NCBI RefSeq assembly: GCF_963966145.1
Contig: NC_091049.1
Coordinates: 21,452,001 to 21,516,000 of the forward strand
DNA: 64,000 nucleotides
Direction: 5' to 3'
Source of the DNA: Tenebrio molitor
Taxonomy: Eukaryota > Arthropoda > Insecta > Coleoptera > Tenebrionidae
Below are positions 1-11,005 of this stretch, piece after piece. The notes under the pieces were generated by a model that did no database searches, had not been told where the DNA came from, and worked only from the letters and a program-made list of their open reading frames with translations. Position numbers and translations under genes: made by a program. Position 1 is the first letter of the stretch. Every line of letters begins with the position of its first letter.

Positions 1-345
1 CCTTGGTACCTGCATTTGGAGGAACTCGTTTGCGCCGAATGCGCAGTACAGTTTTCTCACTTTCGTTGCAGCTCGTAAAATCTTACGGTACTTTCAGTTA
101 AAGATCTTGTGGTTTAGGGTACGTGGCTTCATTTACCACTAGCAAGTAATATTTTAAGCAAGGTTGTGCTTGGAACTCGGTTTCGGTTTGTTAACGAAAA
201 CAAAAATATTCGAATTATTTTCTGGAAAGCAGTCAACTTTATCATTTGCGTATGTATGATGAATAATATCAGATACCATTAGTAAAAACTCTGTAAACAA
301 TTGTAATTTTTGTAAATAAAGAGTACATTCGATGAATTTGTTTTT
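1..345 (+). other. Possible 3' end of an upstream gene
   Basis: An AATAAA signal at about 314-319 is followed by a T/G-rich stretch, as at insect mRNA 3' ends. The first 75-150 bases are open in all three forward frames and less AT-rich than what follows, so they could hold the end of a last exon. No protein family is recognisable, so this rests on the polyadenylation-like signal and composition alone. Confidence 0.25.
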
Positions 346-1430
346 GGGCTAATATTCTTTCGAATACCACCCTTGTAGGTCCATTTTGTATATTTGCATT
401 TTACGAGTACAGCAAATGGCAGGCGGCCCTGCTTCTCAACCTTTGATCAAACCCAACCATTCTGCTCCTTAATCGCTCATACTAATCTAATAAAATTTTA
501 CGACCTAGGTTGACCTCGTTTACAGTCTAGTGAAAAAATGTACTTTAATAAACAGAAACAAAATTCTTGTCAAAGCTATACACGTTGTAGAAATTATAAG
601 TTAGTTAAAAAAAAGAACAATTATACATATAGGTAATACAAAATGAGTTGTAGAGGTCATCCATGATAAACGAAAGCTATTTAATTAATCAGATTTGTGT
701 CACAGATTGAATCTATGAAAGCTGCAGCTATTCTTGTCAGACTCTCCTTTCCTCACCTATGCGTCTCAAGCGCCGAGCTATTTCTGTCAAGCTACGTGTA
801 CTTCATAGATCATAGCACATAATTAATTGATCTTTGGGGACTTTTGTGTTTTTAATAAATGACTGCTTGGCACCTACTACGACTTTACCAAGTCCCATCT
901 AATATTTTTTCCATAAATTTATTTAATTACAATGCACTATAATGTCAAAACTATGAAGTGCATTGTATTTTCTATACTTAAATAAGCTTCAGAATTTATG
1001 TTTTGTTTTTTTTTAACTTTATTTCAATGTTTCATTCACTTTAACCTACCAATTAAAATTTTTTGGTAAATGGCAATACACCCTTCGTTACATTATTTAC
1101 AAATTTCATTATTATTGTAGGTATTGGAAAATTTTGAAATTTCAAATTGAAAAAAATTTAGAATCCATACATTGCGTTTTGGTAGATATACTTTATATAG
1201 AAATAATATTAACTTATATCTAATATCATAGTTCAGACGGAATCTGACAGGTTCTTTTACAGAAGCGATTTTGTTTTCGCTAAAGCTCAAGCAAGTACAT
1301 AATTATTCTGACCTATTGTAACTTAAGTACCTAAGATAGTTGCAAATAGTGGATAGATTACAACATTAATACCTTGATAAAAGTTGCATTTATCGCATTG
1401 AAATTAATCTTATCACATATTATATCCCAA
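346..1430. other. AT-rich stretch without recognisable gene
   Basis: Only short open frames with no family resemblance on either strand. No terminal repeats or RNA gene seen. Confidence 0.5.
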
Positions 1431-1630
1431 GTGCAAATTTTTTTATCGGAAATTTTTTTGATAATGAACGAAAACATCCATAAATGAGGTCAGAAGACCA
1501 ATTATTAGCAAATAAGAGCACGAGACGAAGTCGAGGGCTTTTATTTGATAATAATTGGTCTTCTGACCGAATAATTTATGGATGTTTGAGTTCATTAGCA
1601 AAAAAATTGTCGATATTAAAATTTTGCACG
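1431..1630. repeat. Fold-back palindrome with CGAG/GAA tip (locus a)
   Basis: Arms of roughly 80 bp pair across a short centre: GGTCAGAAGACCAATTATTA on the left is answered by TAATAATTGGTCTTCTGACC on the right, and the match continues outward through ATCCATAAAT and GCAAATTTTT segments. The centre reads CGAGACGAAGTCGAG, two direct CGAG motifs around a tiny ACGAAGT hairpin. The arms match no other locus in the window; the tip is shared with nine others. Confidence 0.75.
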
Positions 1631-1825
1631 AGGGGTATACGGCTGATTATTTCCTGAATAGAATGAAACCAAACGCATTATTTAAAAAAAAAAATCAGGT
1701 ACCGACATTTTTTATCAGGTTATTTTTTGTTTTCTCGTTTTGATTGGTCAATATTGAAGGAAATAATCACTCAAGTAGCCTTTGAATTTTTCACAACATT
1801 ATGATTTATAAAGTATGTCTTTCTA

Positions 1826-2978
1826 ATAAGATAATAATAATAATACTTTATTAGCATACGCTATTTAAATACAAAAAAAAATAAAACAAAATCAAATGCT
1901 ACAATACAGAATGAAAAAATATATAACAAATAAACAGACATCCCAAAAATAAAAATAAAAGTATCATATAAAAGAACCGATCTAGAATCCGAAAGGAAAT
2001 CGGCAACCGTGACCACAGGATTCTACTAGACTACGAATCAGTTCCTTCCTAAAACTATTTACATTTGTACACTCTTTGATGGGCCAAGGTAACATGTTAA
2101 ATGTTGATAATCCCTTATAAAACAAAGTATTGAACTTCCTATTTGTTCTGCAGATGTCAATTTTAAACATATTGTTATTTCGTAAACTATACCTCTGCAA
2201 GTTACTGTTATATGTTACTTTATTTAACAGATAATTCGGCATTAACTTATTTTTTATTTTATAAATAGTTACTAACGTATTGTAAATTATTCTTGTTTTT
2301 ACATCCATAAGCTGTAGTATATTCAACATATATTGAACAGATGTATACCTATCACATTTCAGTATAATTCTCATACATCTGTTTTGTATAATTTGGAGTT
2401 CCTTAATTCTGTAATTTGGCAGCATATACAATAATGATGAACAGTAATCAATGTGTGGTGCTATTAGTGATTTGTACAGTACAAGTTTAGTATATGATGA
2501 CAAATTTTTAGAAATTCTGCTTAGAAAGAATGCTTTCTTAGACATTTTATTTTGTAAGTATAGCGCATAACTGTGAAATTTTAACTTGCTGTCTATGATC
2601 ACTCCTAAATATTTTATTTCTTGAACTCTTTCTAATTTAACATTATTTATTTCTATATCCACATTATCCCCACTAACATTATATTCGTTTTTAATTATAA
2701 TAAATTTACATTTATTCTCATTTACACTTAGTTTATGATTACATAAATATTTATAGATATTGTTTAAATCCTCATTTATTTTGTTCATCATATCGCAAAC
2801 ATCCCTACCAGACACATAAATCATTGTATCATCTGCAAACAATTTAATTTTACAATGTTTAACATGTTTAATAATATCGTTTATATATATAATAAATAGT
2901 ACCGGCCCTAATACAGTTCCCTGAGGAACCCCGTTTTCAACTAAAATTGATTTGGAGAAATTATCACAATATTTAACC
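1826..2978 (-). mobile_element. Jockey-like non-LTR retrotransposon, 5'-truncated
   Basis: The element reads on the minus strand and ends at its 3' side in AATAAAG followed by a run of TAT/TTA units (1826-1845), a simple-repeat tail seen in several Jockey-type LINEs. Its 5' end is lost within the reverse transcriptase, at about 2978, where family I sequence resumes. It is therefore a dead-on-arrival insertion in an older inverted-repeat element. Confidence 0.75.
1982..2978 (-). pseudogene. Reverse transcriptase C-terminal half (Jockey-like LINE)
   Basis: One open frame of about 330 codons encodes the C-terminal half of a LINE reverse transcriptase. It begins at the palm motif ENGVPQGTVLGPVLFIIYIN, followed by the catalytic FADD box (KLFADDTMIY), then the thumb region with KYLGVIID. 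The upstream endonuclease and the fingers are absent, so it cannot be functional. The open frame continues upstream to 3022, but the residues beyond VKYCDNF come from the interrupted repeat rather than the LINE. There is no stop in the remaining part, suggesting a fairly recent insertion. The clade is judged from motif style; a CR1-like assignment is possible. Confidence 0.8.
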
Positions 2979-3367
2979 TGATCAATGATAAAAGTTAGCT
3001 TAAGACCACGCATGGAGACCACGTTAAGAGGTGACAGTTTTGACTAAATTTATTTTATGTGTACCTACTGTGAGTGCCAAGTTATTAAAAAGGTTTATAA
3101 TTAGATCAGGACATGTCTCTGGCCACATGTTTGGTAATATTTAATACAAAACTTCTTAATTTGACAAAAATTGCAGCGATGTCTAGGAATCTGTAAGATC
3201 TTAGGTTAGATGTGTTTTTTTATGTTGAGAAAACAAAAACTCAACTCAAAAAAAGACCCAAAACACAACTGACATCCGTCAAAGAAGGCATCATCCCTGT
3301 TTCGCTCTATCTTCTTTCATCAAAAAGTCATTCTAACCAACTTGATGAACTTTTCATTTGAACACCC

Positions 3368-4092
3368 GTTATCTCCCTTCATTAATTACCTATTTGAACT
3401 TATTTCCTGTTCACAACAGCACTCTTCCCTTTTTTATCTATAACAGTCCTGTTAATCTATAACGTTTCCATTGATTTCTGATTGATCTTACCGACGAAGC
3501 AGGAATCGAATGAAAACAGGTCCGTAACGCAAAAATAACTTTTATCGTATCATTAACGATTATGATTACTTTATGTTACACATTTATTGATAATTATGAA
3601 GTTCATAATATTCGAATAACTCAGCTTCCTTAGTTAATTATAATACGTTAGTTAGTCATAATAATACATTAGTTACGCGCTCATAATACGCTAGATGCAA
3701 TGATACGATAAAGCTTGAAATATAACTCGAATATTATGGGATTTAAACAACGCTCGGCTAATCGCCTCGTCACCTAACGTTTCAAAAGCAAAAACCTTTA
3801 AATATGTAATTTGACGAAATAATTGAACTATAGGTATATAACTATAACTTTATTACAAATTAATGTTTTTTTTTTCTAAACAGTTAAGGCATAGGTTCAC
3901 CAAGCATCTAAAGAAGTACCAATTAATGTTTAATTTTAATACTAATTAATTTTTAAATGATAAATTGTTGTAATATGTCAAAATACAACATTTTTGGATG
4001 TAATTCTAAACAAAATCCACTACCGTAGAGATTTTTTTTTTGTATAAATACCTAATCGTTCTTGTGACTATTTTGGTAGAAAAAATACTTAC
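3368..4092. other. AT-rich stretch, no gene seen
   Basis: Short inverted words such as TAATATTCGAA recur at 3602-3616 and 3727-3740, but the pairing is weak. If the exon at 4093-4183 is real, this would be its first intron. Confidence 0.4.
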
Positions 4093-4183
4093 TGGGAGGT
4101 GCCGATGGTGAACTAATGTGCTGGCTTGTCGGGTGCGTTGCCTGGTGATAATCGTAAGGTGGTGGTGGTTCGTGTTTAACCAT
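4093..4183 (-). CDS. Possible first coding exon, LITAF-like (PPxY/PSAP) protein
   Basis: On the minus strand an ATG in a reasonable context (GAAGATGG) opens 30 codons plus one base, ending at a consensus donor (CCA then GTAAGTA). The peptide is rich in proline and histidine. It contains PPPPY at residues 6-10 and PSAP at residues 26-29, the two short motifs that recruit WW-domain ligases and TSG101 and that typically sit at the N terminus of LITAF-family endosomal membrane proteins. The cysteine-rich LITAF domain is not visible downstream, so the remaining exons would lie beyond the left edge across an intron of more than 4 kb. A TTCAGTT initiator-like site lies near 4331. This is an inference from motif and splice-site co-occurrence; it could be chance or another proline-rich protein. 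Confidence 0.35.
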
Positions 4184-5161
4184 CTTCACGCACTACACCA
4201 CAAAAATACAATTGGCACAAGTCGAGCAATCGATTGCGGAATTCCGATAATGTAAAGAATTCTGGACGGAAAGACTTGTCGTGCAAATGTTTAGTTTTGA
4301 TAAGAAATGTAAATATGCATAAAACGTAACTGAAGCGGACAAAGCAGCTGACTTTGTTTACTTTGGTAATGAACAACTTGCGAACTTGTCGTGCCTTATC
4401 AAAAATATCGTTGTTTTCGCTATTTATACCGATCTGTGCTCAAGCACATGTTAAAATTGCAAGAAGTCTTAAATTTATACCTGAATTCGCCATTAGTAAC
4501 TACACCACGAGACTAATCTTTACACCAACACCTTAAAAGTGTAAGAAAATGAGTCATATTCATTAGTGTACCAAATTTACTCAATGACGCGATACCCGAT
4601 AACAGTATTTTTTTTAAATTACACCACATTTTCTCGACCTGATTGAAAGAAAAATCTCATGTAAAGGAAACTTCTATGCAATTAAAAAAATTAACTGTAA
4701 CTCTTCCTTGGCAAAAATAATTTCAATTTTTAAAAGGTGCATTTTTTGACTGGTTGTAAAACATGTTCTACGGAGGTCTTTTCTCAAATTGGAAAAGATC
4801 AATTGCTGAAAAGTTAGAGAAATGATGTGTAGACGATGACGTGGCTAAGATGGTGGAAGGAAGATGGCGGACGAGTGTAGTACTATAGTACCTACATATT
4901 GTAATACAATATGTACAATAACAGGCACAAGAAAGTTAAAAAATTAAATGATTACCGAAATGTATTAAATCTTAAAAGAAAAAGAAATACAGATATGAAA
5001 AAAATTTTGCGCGGCTTGAAAATGATAACCTATCAAAAGCAGATTTAAGCTGATTTTATTAATGTATAATGTATTGGAGTTTAAAGAAAATGTTTTTCAG
5101 AACCAAGCGGCCCGCCCTAGCACTGGAAACGTTTAGATCGTAGCGGAGAAAAAAATATCGG
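4184..5161. other. No recognisable coding content
   Basis: May contain the 5' UTR and promoter of the putative exon at 4093-4183. The remaining short open frames on both strands show no family resemblance. Confidence 0.35.
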
Positions 5162-5506
5162 GCGTTCAAATGAAATCCTGGGCTGGGAGGCGTTGAAAAC
5201 CGTCAATTGTTTTGCTTTTTCAAAGTGTAAATAGCAAGGCGTAAATAGACAGTTGTGTTGACAGCTAACCTAAAATGTATCAACAAAAAATCTTTGTGTT
5301 TGTTTTCTTTGCAATGTTTTACATTAAAAATAGAATAACTAACGATTCCTATTCTCGAAAAAAATATCTTAGGGCACCCTTTGCTGAAAACAATAATGTG
5401 CCCATTAAAATAAACAAATGTGATTGTGTCAAACGGCGGGAAATTCAAACTTTACACTGTTCCAATTTGTTCAACGCCTACTCAGCTCAGATTTTCATTT
5501 GAACGC
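5162..5506. mobile_element. MITE family J, complete copy
   Basis: 345 bp bounded by inverted repeats: GCGTTCAAATGAAATCCTGG at the left and its complement, with a few mismatches, ending GAACGC at the right. The inner part of each arm (AGGCGTTGAA / TTCAACGCCT) also pairs. About half of it recurs inverted at 25562-25727. No transposase is encoded; the short open frames on both strands are incidental. Confidence 0.75.
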
Positions 5507-6472
5507 ATGATAGTTTCCAGCTCGTTCTGTTCAATCCGGTCCCCTAGAATACCCCAGTTGTTCACCCCCAGTTGAAATCGGTGAAATTAAATGAACTGAA
5601 TTTTCCGCTATTCCCCTTTGAATGAAAAATATATTGCGATTTTCATTTTCTTGTGTTGTTTCCTTTTAGGTTATGGTTATGATTCATCTAAATGCAGATT
5701 CCTGAACTATCCCGGATCCAACAGGTCATTGGCCCCGAGTTTTCAAGGTTTTCATTAGTTTCTTATTATTATTGTGAGTAGGTTTAAAAGAATAAACATA
5801 TTTATACATCACAATTGTTAACTTCATGTTGAATTTAACTGTTTGTAATTTTGTTTTTGCTAATGCGGATTTTTTTTATACACAACCGCAATAGAATTTC
5901 CCTCAGAGATAACATTGCTATTACGAGTATTATTTGCAGAAAATAGTTTTACGTCTAAACTGCAAATTTTTGCCAATCCGTTTTAACGAAACTCGTACCC
6001 GCAATGTAATTGTTGCAATTTTTTTTATTGCTAACATTGTAAAATGCTTTTGTTAATAAACTTTACATAGTACTGTATCTATTTGCATTAAATTAACAAC
6101 CTGATAACTACATATTTTCATCTCTCTTTATTTAAATTTCGTATCGTAAATCTTAAAGTTTAAATCTTATTCCAAGACAACATGTTGCACTGGTGTGTTA
6201 AATTGTTTGCCTACACGTTTCTTTCTTTTCCAACTTCATACATGGTTGCCTATACACTGTTTCCGTTCTTTTCGTTGTTTCCCAAGTGCCGTCCAACCTA
6301 TTTGGTTCGGAAGATATCCTACTATACGTGTAAATTTTTCCTACCTCTAATCATTTCTTCATTGTTTGCATCGAAATATACTGTGCGATCGAAAACACCC
6401 TAACTATCATGGTTCAGTTGGCAGTCCTAATTTAAATATTGCTGTTATCAGAAACAATTTTAATTAAACAGT
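5507..6472. other. No recognisable gene or element
   Basis: AT-rich non-coding sequence. One 73-codon open frame at 6182 has hydrophobic stretches but no recognised family. Confidence 0.4.
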
Positions 6473-6793
6473 GAACGGTTGTCTTGGGTTATTTTTTAAT
6501 TTTGACATCATGGTATATGATATCTATAATACTATATCCACGCCGTGGACACGCCCACAACGGGCCTACAAAGGGATAATGTAATAATTACATATTTTGT
6601 GCAATTGATAAATAAATCGTGACAAATACTTCAAATGACTTTACATTTGACTCGGTCGAGCCGCCTCTGGGACACTTCTACTCCTAGGACTTGAATACTT
6701 GAAGTACTTCTACTACGCCCAGAAAAAAAATGACAGTTTAACCGTCTCTATGGAGATACACAAAGGCGCGATTTTCGACCGCTTGAAGATAAT
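6473..6793. repeat. Dispersed repeat K, copy 1
   Basis: About 320 bp align to 58373-58750, with shared blocks ACGCCGTGGACACGCCCACA, AAATCGTGACAAATACTTCA and CTCGGTCGAGCCGCC, and end in GACCGCTTGAAGATAA. Copy 2 carries about 55 extra bases. No terminal inverted repeats and no tRNA-like promoter boxes that I can see, so the class is undetermined. Confidence 0.7.
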
Positions 6794-6810
6794 AGTTATT
6801 TACACAGTTA

Positions 6811-6922
6811 GTGGGATAAAAGCAATATTACAGGATTCGAGTGTGAAGATTGCAGATGACGAGGACGTTAGCCCGAGTTCATCTGTAATCACACGAGTTT
6901 CCTGTCATATGCTTTAGCCCAC
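6811..6922. repeat. Fold-back palindrome with CGAG/GTTA tip (locus b)
   Basis: GTGGGATAAAAGCAATAT pairs with the CATATGCTTTAGCCCAC side, then ACAGG...TGTGAAGATTGCAGATGA with TCATCTGTAATCACA...CCTGT. The centre is CGAGGACGTTAGCCCGAG. Adjacent to repeat K but absent from K copy 2. Confidence 0.7.
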
Positions 6923-6984
6923 GTGTTATGTATAAAATTTTATCTAAGACCGCCCCGAATTTAAAAAAAAAGGTAAATCTTATT

Positions 6985-7135
6985 TATTTCCGCCAGTTTC
7001 ATTACACCACTCAGTGGAATAATAACTTACTTATCCCACTGAGTGGGGTAATGAAGCTCACTTATCCCACTGAGTGGAGTAATGAAATGCGTCCGGTAAT
7101 GAAGTTCCTTATTCCACTCAAATGAGTGGAATCCC
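6985..7135. repeat. Cluster of CCACTGAGTGG palindromes
   Basis: A small palindrome (CCACTGAGTGG or CCACTCAGTGG) occurs three times, and a related CCACTCAAATGAGTGG once, within CTTATCCCACTGAGTGG-type units that partly repeat directly (TTATCCCACTGAGTGG at about 7032 and 7062). The whole can also fold on itself. Origin unknown. Confidence 0.5.
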
Positions 7136-7451
7136 ACGGGATTAGATAAAACATATTTTGTTTTTACCTCTTAACGCGGGAATAAATGGAAAAGTGCTTC
7201 TGGTCAATTAAACCGTCGTTTTGTTTTAAAAACACAAACCATTTGAATAGCTACCGGCTTGAGTGTGTCTTATAATTAGTTCATACAATTCACACCAGAT
7301 GTCTCACTGATAGATCGATTCGCCAAGTTGATGATCCTGTAATAATAAATTTGTATCATTTCAAAGTTTGTTATCTTTTGTGGAAAAATATTTTCATCAT
7401 CAATAAGTGATTGTTTCTTGTCTTCATATCAAATCTTATTCTTATTTTTCG

Positions 7452-8817
7452 TATCCCACCTCCACCCGGCGGCACGGCAATTTTGCCGGAGTACATACAC
7501 TATTACGGATAATACTATCAAGTAATAGTGCAATGCTTATCAACATAATTACCGACGTCTCGCCTCCACATTTTGACTTTTTTGTGTTTTATGTTCTGTG
7601 TCAATGTTAAGGAATTTCCTCACGATGTGACATGAGTATAATAATATACCTTTTTGAATTTCAACCACCACCAATGTGTTCTCCAAGTCCAAAATTTTTA
7701 AATTTTTAAAAAGAGATTGCGGTACTATTCCTGTTGCTGAAATTATAAATGGTAAAATCGAAATTTTTTCTAAACACCAAAGATTTCTCATAGCAACGGA
7801 GAGTTCTAAATATTTATTAATTTTTGTATTATATGTCTGTGTTATATTGTGTGAATTTGGAACAGCTATATCTAAAAGATATGCTTGCTTTTGTTGTTTA
7901 TTTAAAATAATAATGTCTGGTCTGTTATGCTGAATGTGAATGTCAGTTAAAACTATGCGATCAAAATATAATTTGTAATTGTCATTTTCTAAACAACTTT
8001 CTGGTTTATAAATGTAATGTGGTTGTGTATCCTTTAATAAATTGAATTTAACTGCTAAATTCATGTGTATAATTTTTGCGAATATATTATGACGTTTTTT
8101 ATATTCGCTTTGAGCCAAAACGGTGCAAGAAGAAATGATGTGTTCAATGGTTTCCCCTTCAGTTCCGCAAATCCTACATTTATCAATGATCGATTGTAAA
8201 CCGCATATGTGTTTTTTATAATTTCTTGTATTTATAACACGATCTTGTATTGCAAATATAAAACCCTCAGTCTCAGGATGAATATTTGATTTTTTAAGCC
8301 ATGCATGAGAAGCTTGAATATTAATTTCTGGCTGTTCTAGCTCTTTAAAATATCTCCCATGTAAAGACTTTTGTTTTATATTTGCTATAGTGTCAGGTAT
8401 ATTTGGCTCAACAATTTCTGAAATTATATTATCACTTAAATTTAAAGGTGTGTAACCTTTATCCGCTGAAACCAAAGCATTAAAAAAAGTGTTATCACGA
8501 GCTCTATTGAGAAAATAATTTTTTAGTGAAGCAATTTGATTGTGTTGTAGAATTTCTAGATTTGAAAAACCCCTACCACCATTTTCGCGTGGTAAATTAA
8601 ATCTTTCAATAGCAGATTTGGGGTGATGTTTACAAAATTTTGTAAAGAGAACTCTAGTTTGAATATTTATATTCTGTAAATTAGTTTTGGACCATTTTAT
8701 AACACCAAAAGAATAGGTCAACAATGGAACAGCATATGTATTAACTGCTTTAATTAAATTATTACCGTTTAATTTTGATTTTAAAATAGATTTAATTCTT
8801 AAATAAAATTGTTTTCA
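7452..8817 (-). mobile_element. R4/Dong-like LINE, copy 1 (5'-truncated)
   Basis: The 3' end at about 7452 (CCCACCTCCACCCGG on the plus strand) and the following 100-bp 3' UTR match copies at 39606 and 55138. The element runs on the minus strand and is truncated at about 8817, downstream of the reverse transcriptase. The 3' UTR carries two inverted repeats, CGGCAAAATTGCCG and CACTATTAC/GTAATAGTG, present in all three copies. Confidence 0.85.
7549..8724 (-). pseudogene. R4/Dong-like ORF, C-terminal region with zinc finger and RLE
   Basis: This 391-codon open frame is the C-terminal third of a restriction-like-endonuclease LINE protein. A thumb/linker region (PRENGGRGFSNLEI) is followed by a zinc-binding motif CRICGTEGETIEHIISSC (C-x2-C-x8-H-x4-C). 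The endonuclease motif follows: RPDIII, then about a dozen residues, then LLDIAVP (the PD...D signature), with a conserved tail ending EARRR. It is 85-95% identical by eye to the plus-strand copy at 52.5-55.0 kb. The reading frame can be followed to about 8817, where it is lost. Without the RT domain it is not autonomous. The element class is secure from the RLE motif; R4/Dong rather than NeSL or R2 is judged from the YMDD-containing RT of the longer copy. Confidence 0.85.
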
Positions 8818-9051
8818 AGTTGGCTTGTAATGTTTTGAATGTAGCTTTAAGGAAACATCATTTATTAACTAAATGAATTAAAGAAAAACACCAAGTTTGG
8901 CAATTTTTTTGCCGTTAACTGAGCTTTAAAAGTTGTATCATTGCTAGAACCATTGATGAAAAACCATCAAACATCTATTTTGCGTTTAGAATAAGTCTAA
9001 TAAAGCACCCAAATGACGTCATTTGAGTGTTTATAAGTCGTCGGCCTGTTA
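8818..9051. other. No recognisable content
   Basis: AT-rich spacer between the LINE fragment and a fold-back MITE. Confidence 0.4.
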
Positions 9052-9201
9052 GGCTAGTGTGACACGATACTAAATTTCACAGAAAATTCTGTAAAAATGA
9101 CAAAGACAGACTATGATCCTGATCGTTCATTGGTCCTGATCGAGGGTCTCTCTCATTTTATAACAAATTTTCTACAAAATTTAGCATCGTGTCATACAGC
9201 C
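9052..9201. mobile_element. Fold-back MITE Y
   Basis: About 150 bp. GGCTAGTGTGACACGATACT on the left pairs with AGCATCGTGTCATACAGCC on the right, and pairing continues through AAATTT, AGAAAATT and AAAATGA segments. It is flanked by TTA/TTTA, compatible with a 3-bp target duplication as in Harbinger-type elements. Confidence 0.65.
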
Positions 9202-9771
9202 TTTAGAATAGACTAGTAAAATTTACTGTATTGATGTTGGTAACGTGAACTGTCAACTGACATACGTCAAAAAATGAATCTCGCAAAGAACAAAGCAAAT
9301 TAATAAATAACAATGAACAAAAAATTTCATTTTCATACTGGGATTTGGACTTCTCCGGCAGTAAGGACATTTTTTGTGCAATTTGCCTAATTTGCGGCGG
9401 CCTTAGTGATAAACTTTCTTCAACATCCATTTTCAAACATCAAACGCGAAAATTAAACAAAAACTGACGTTTTAAATTAATTTTTTTTTCACAGCCGGCT
9501 AAAATTATGCCACATAAATTCCCTACAACAACTGTAAACTTTGCTGAAATCGTAAAGTTGTTCTCTAGGTTAACAACAGCACATCGTTGACGTTTCTTTG
9601 ACATTTCACCGAAAAATCTACTTACCAGTGACGTCGCGTTTGGCAATAAAGCTGGTAAATTACCCATTCTTACGAGTGTAAAATGTTGTTCTTGTTTATA
9701 AATTTATTATTTTATAAATTTTCTCCATTATCAGATAATAATAATGAACTGATTGAAATGCACGATAATAA
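9202..9771. other. No recognisable gene
   Basis: Two minus-strand open frames of 75-77 codons (9203-9436, 9440-9667) lie close together and use a slightly more balanced composition than their surroundings. Neither shows a known motif, splice context or repeat in the window. Confidence 0.3.
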
Positions 9772-9952
9772 TTTCAAGGTCTAAAATTCATGAGGCACAT
9801 AATTATGTATGTGTTATTATAAAGTAGGGTTTGAGACCACAAATTGTTTACGCTTGCGTTGAACACTTATTTGCATAGAATTCCGCTACGATATGATGGA
9901 TAATTTGCAACGCCTGCTTTGACTTGTTTTCTTTTTGATCACATTGTACCTA
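9772..9952. repeat. Dispersed repeat L, copy 1
   Basis: About 180 bp align with 27602-27760. They share GTCTAAAATTCAT, ACCACAAATTGT, CACTTATTTGCAT-like and TGTTTTCTTTTTGATCAC-like blocks in the same order and orientation. Class unknown. Confidence 0.65.
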
Positions 9953-10733
9953 TATGATTGATCAATGATCACTTTATAGACTGTCCCAAATACACGTACG
10001 CTCATAATGACAATACTCTGAGACGAACATTTTAATTCCATTATGTTTCAACAATATTGTTTTCTCACTTCGCTTTCATTTTATGCTATTTTGCTGCATT
10101 GCGTTCCGCATGTCAATATTCAACGTAAAAAATGTGCATGAATAACATTAATAGTTATATTTGTTATGCGACTGGTATAATCAGTTTTGGTAAAACCGAG
10201 GATTGTAAAAAATTTACATAGTTATCTGTATGTTTCATTTGGTAATTTCACTAGACTAACTCAACCAGGTACGACAATAAACCTAAAGAGAGAATTATTA
10301 ATTATACAAACTGTCTATAAAAGAATGTGGGATCACAGATGGCTCTAGAATTTGAATTTTCCACCCCATTTAAATTTATGAAATATTAACTGCAAACTGT
10401 CAAATACATATTCACAAGCTGTCAACAGAAACCTCATTTCCGTTTTCGAAGCCTGCTTTGTTGTTTCTTGCGTTGCTGATCTGTTTATTCTTAAAAGAAA
10501 AATCTTCTTCCAAAGCTAGATAATTTCCGGTGGTGTTACAAAAGTAGGTATTGTCTTTGTAGAGATTACCAACTGTTGTCGTAACATCAATGAACAAATG
10601 TCACAAAATATTTTTGAAAAATAAGAAAGTGAGACCGAGAAGATGTCAGAGCAAAATGAAAGACACTTCGAGCCATTTCTTTAATTTTCAATGTTACTTT
10701 TTTTAGTTTTTTAACTGAATCACTGATGCTTGA

Positions 10734-11005
10734 GTAAAATATTCCTTTTTTTATCAAATAATTGTTTTATTTGATTTTTTATTCAAAAATCACATGCAAT
10801 AAACAGTGGACAACAAAACAACGAAATAATAAAAAATAAGCAAATTAACAATATTTTCAATAAAATCATTTACATTAAAATATTTGTTTGTTAATTTGCT
10901 TATTTTTTTATTGTTTTGTTGTTATCTAATATTTATTGCAATGCTATTTTTGAATAAAAATTCAAATAAAACAATTGCTTATAAAAAAGGATATTTTATT
11001 CAAAA
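10734..11005. repeat. Long AT-rich fold-back U
   Basis: About 130-bp arms around a short centre near 10870. AATAAGCAAATTAACAATAT pairs with the inverted copy at 10890-10910, and the outer ends GAGTAAAATATTCC / GGATATTTTATTC pair as well. The open frame across the right arm is a by-product of the symmetry. Confidence 0.75.

Larger units (their letters stand above)
1773..3367. mobile_element. Inverted-repeat element, family I, copy 1 (split by a LINE)
   Basis: Two pieces (1773-1825 and about 2979-3367) align to the uninterrupted copy at 43885-44457. The right terminus, near AGTTCATCAAG when read inward, matches the inverted left terminus of the other copy. The terminal repeat resembles GGGTGTTCAAATGAAAAG. 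A Jockey-like LINE sits between the two pieces. The left terminal repeat is missing from this copy. Confidence 0.6.

Noticed and set aside
3541..3740. Possible fold-back around TAATATTCGAA and TATCGTATCATT words
   Set aside because: The two pairings cross each other and are only 13-15 bp long, so no single hairpin is supported.
7676..7933. 85-codon plus-strand open frame, mirrored on the opposite strand at 54653-54916
   Set aside because: Antisense shadow of the R4/Dong-like endonuclease region; appears twice only because the LINE is repeated.
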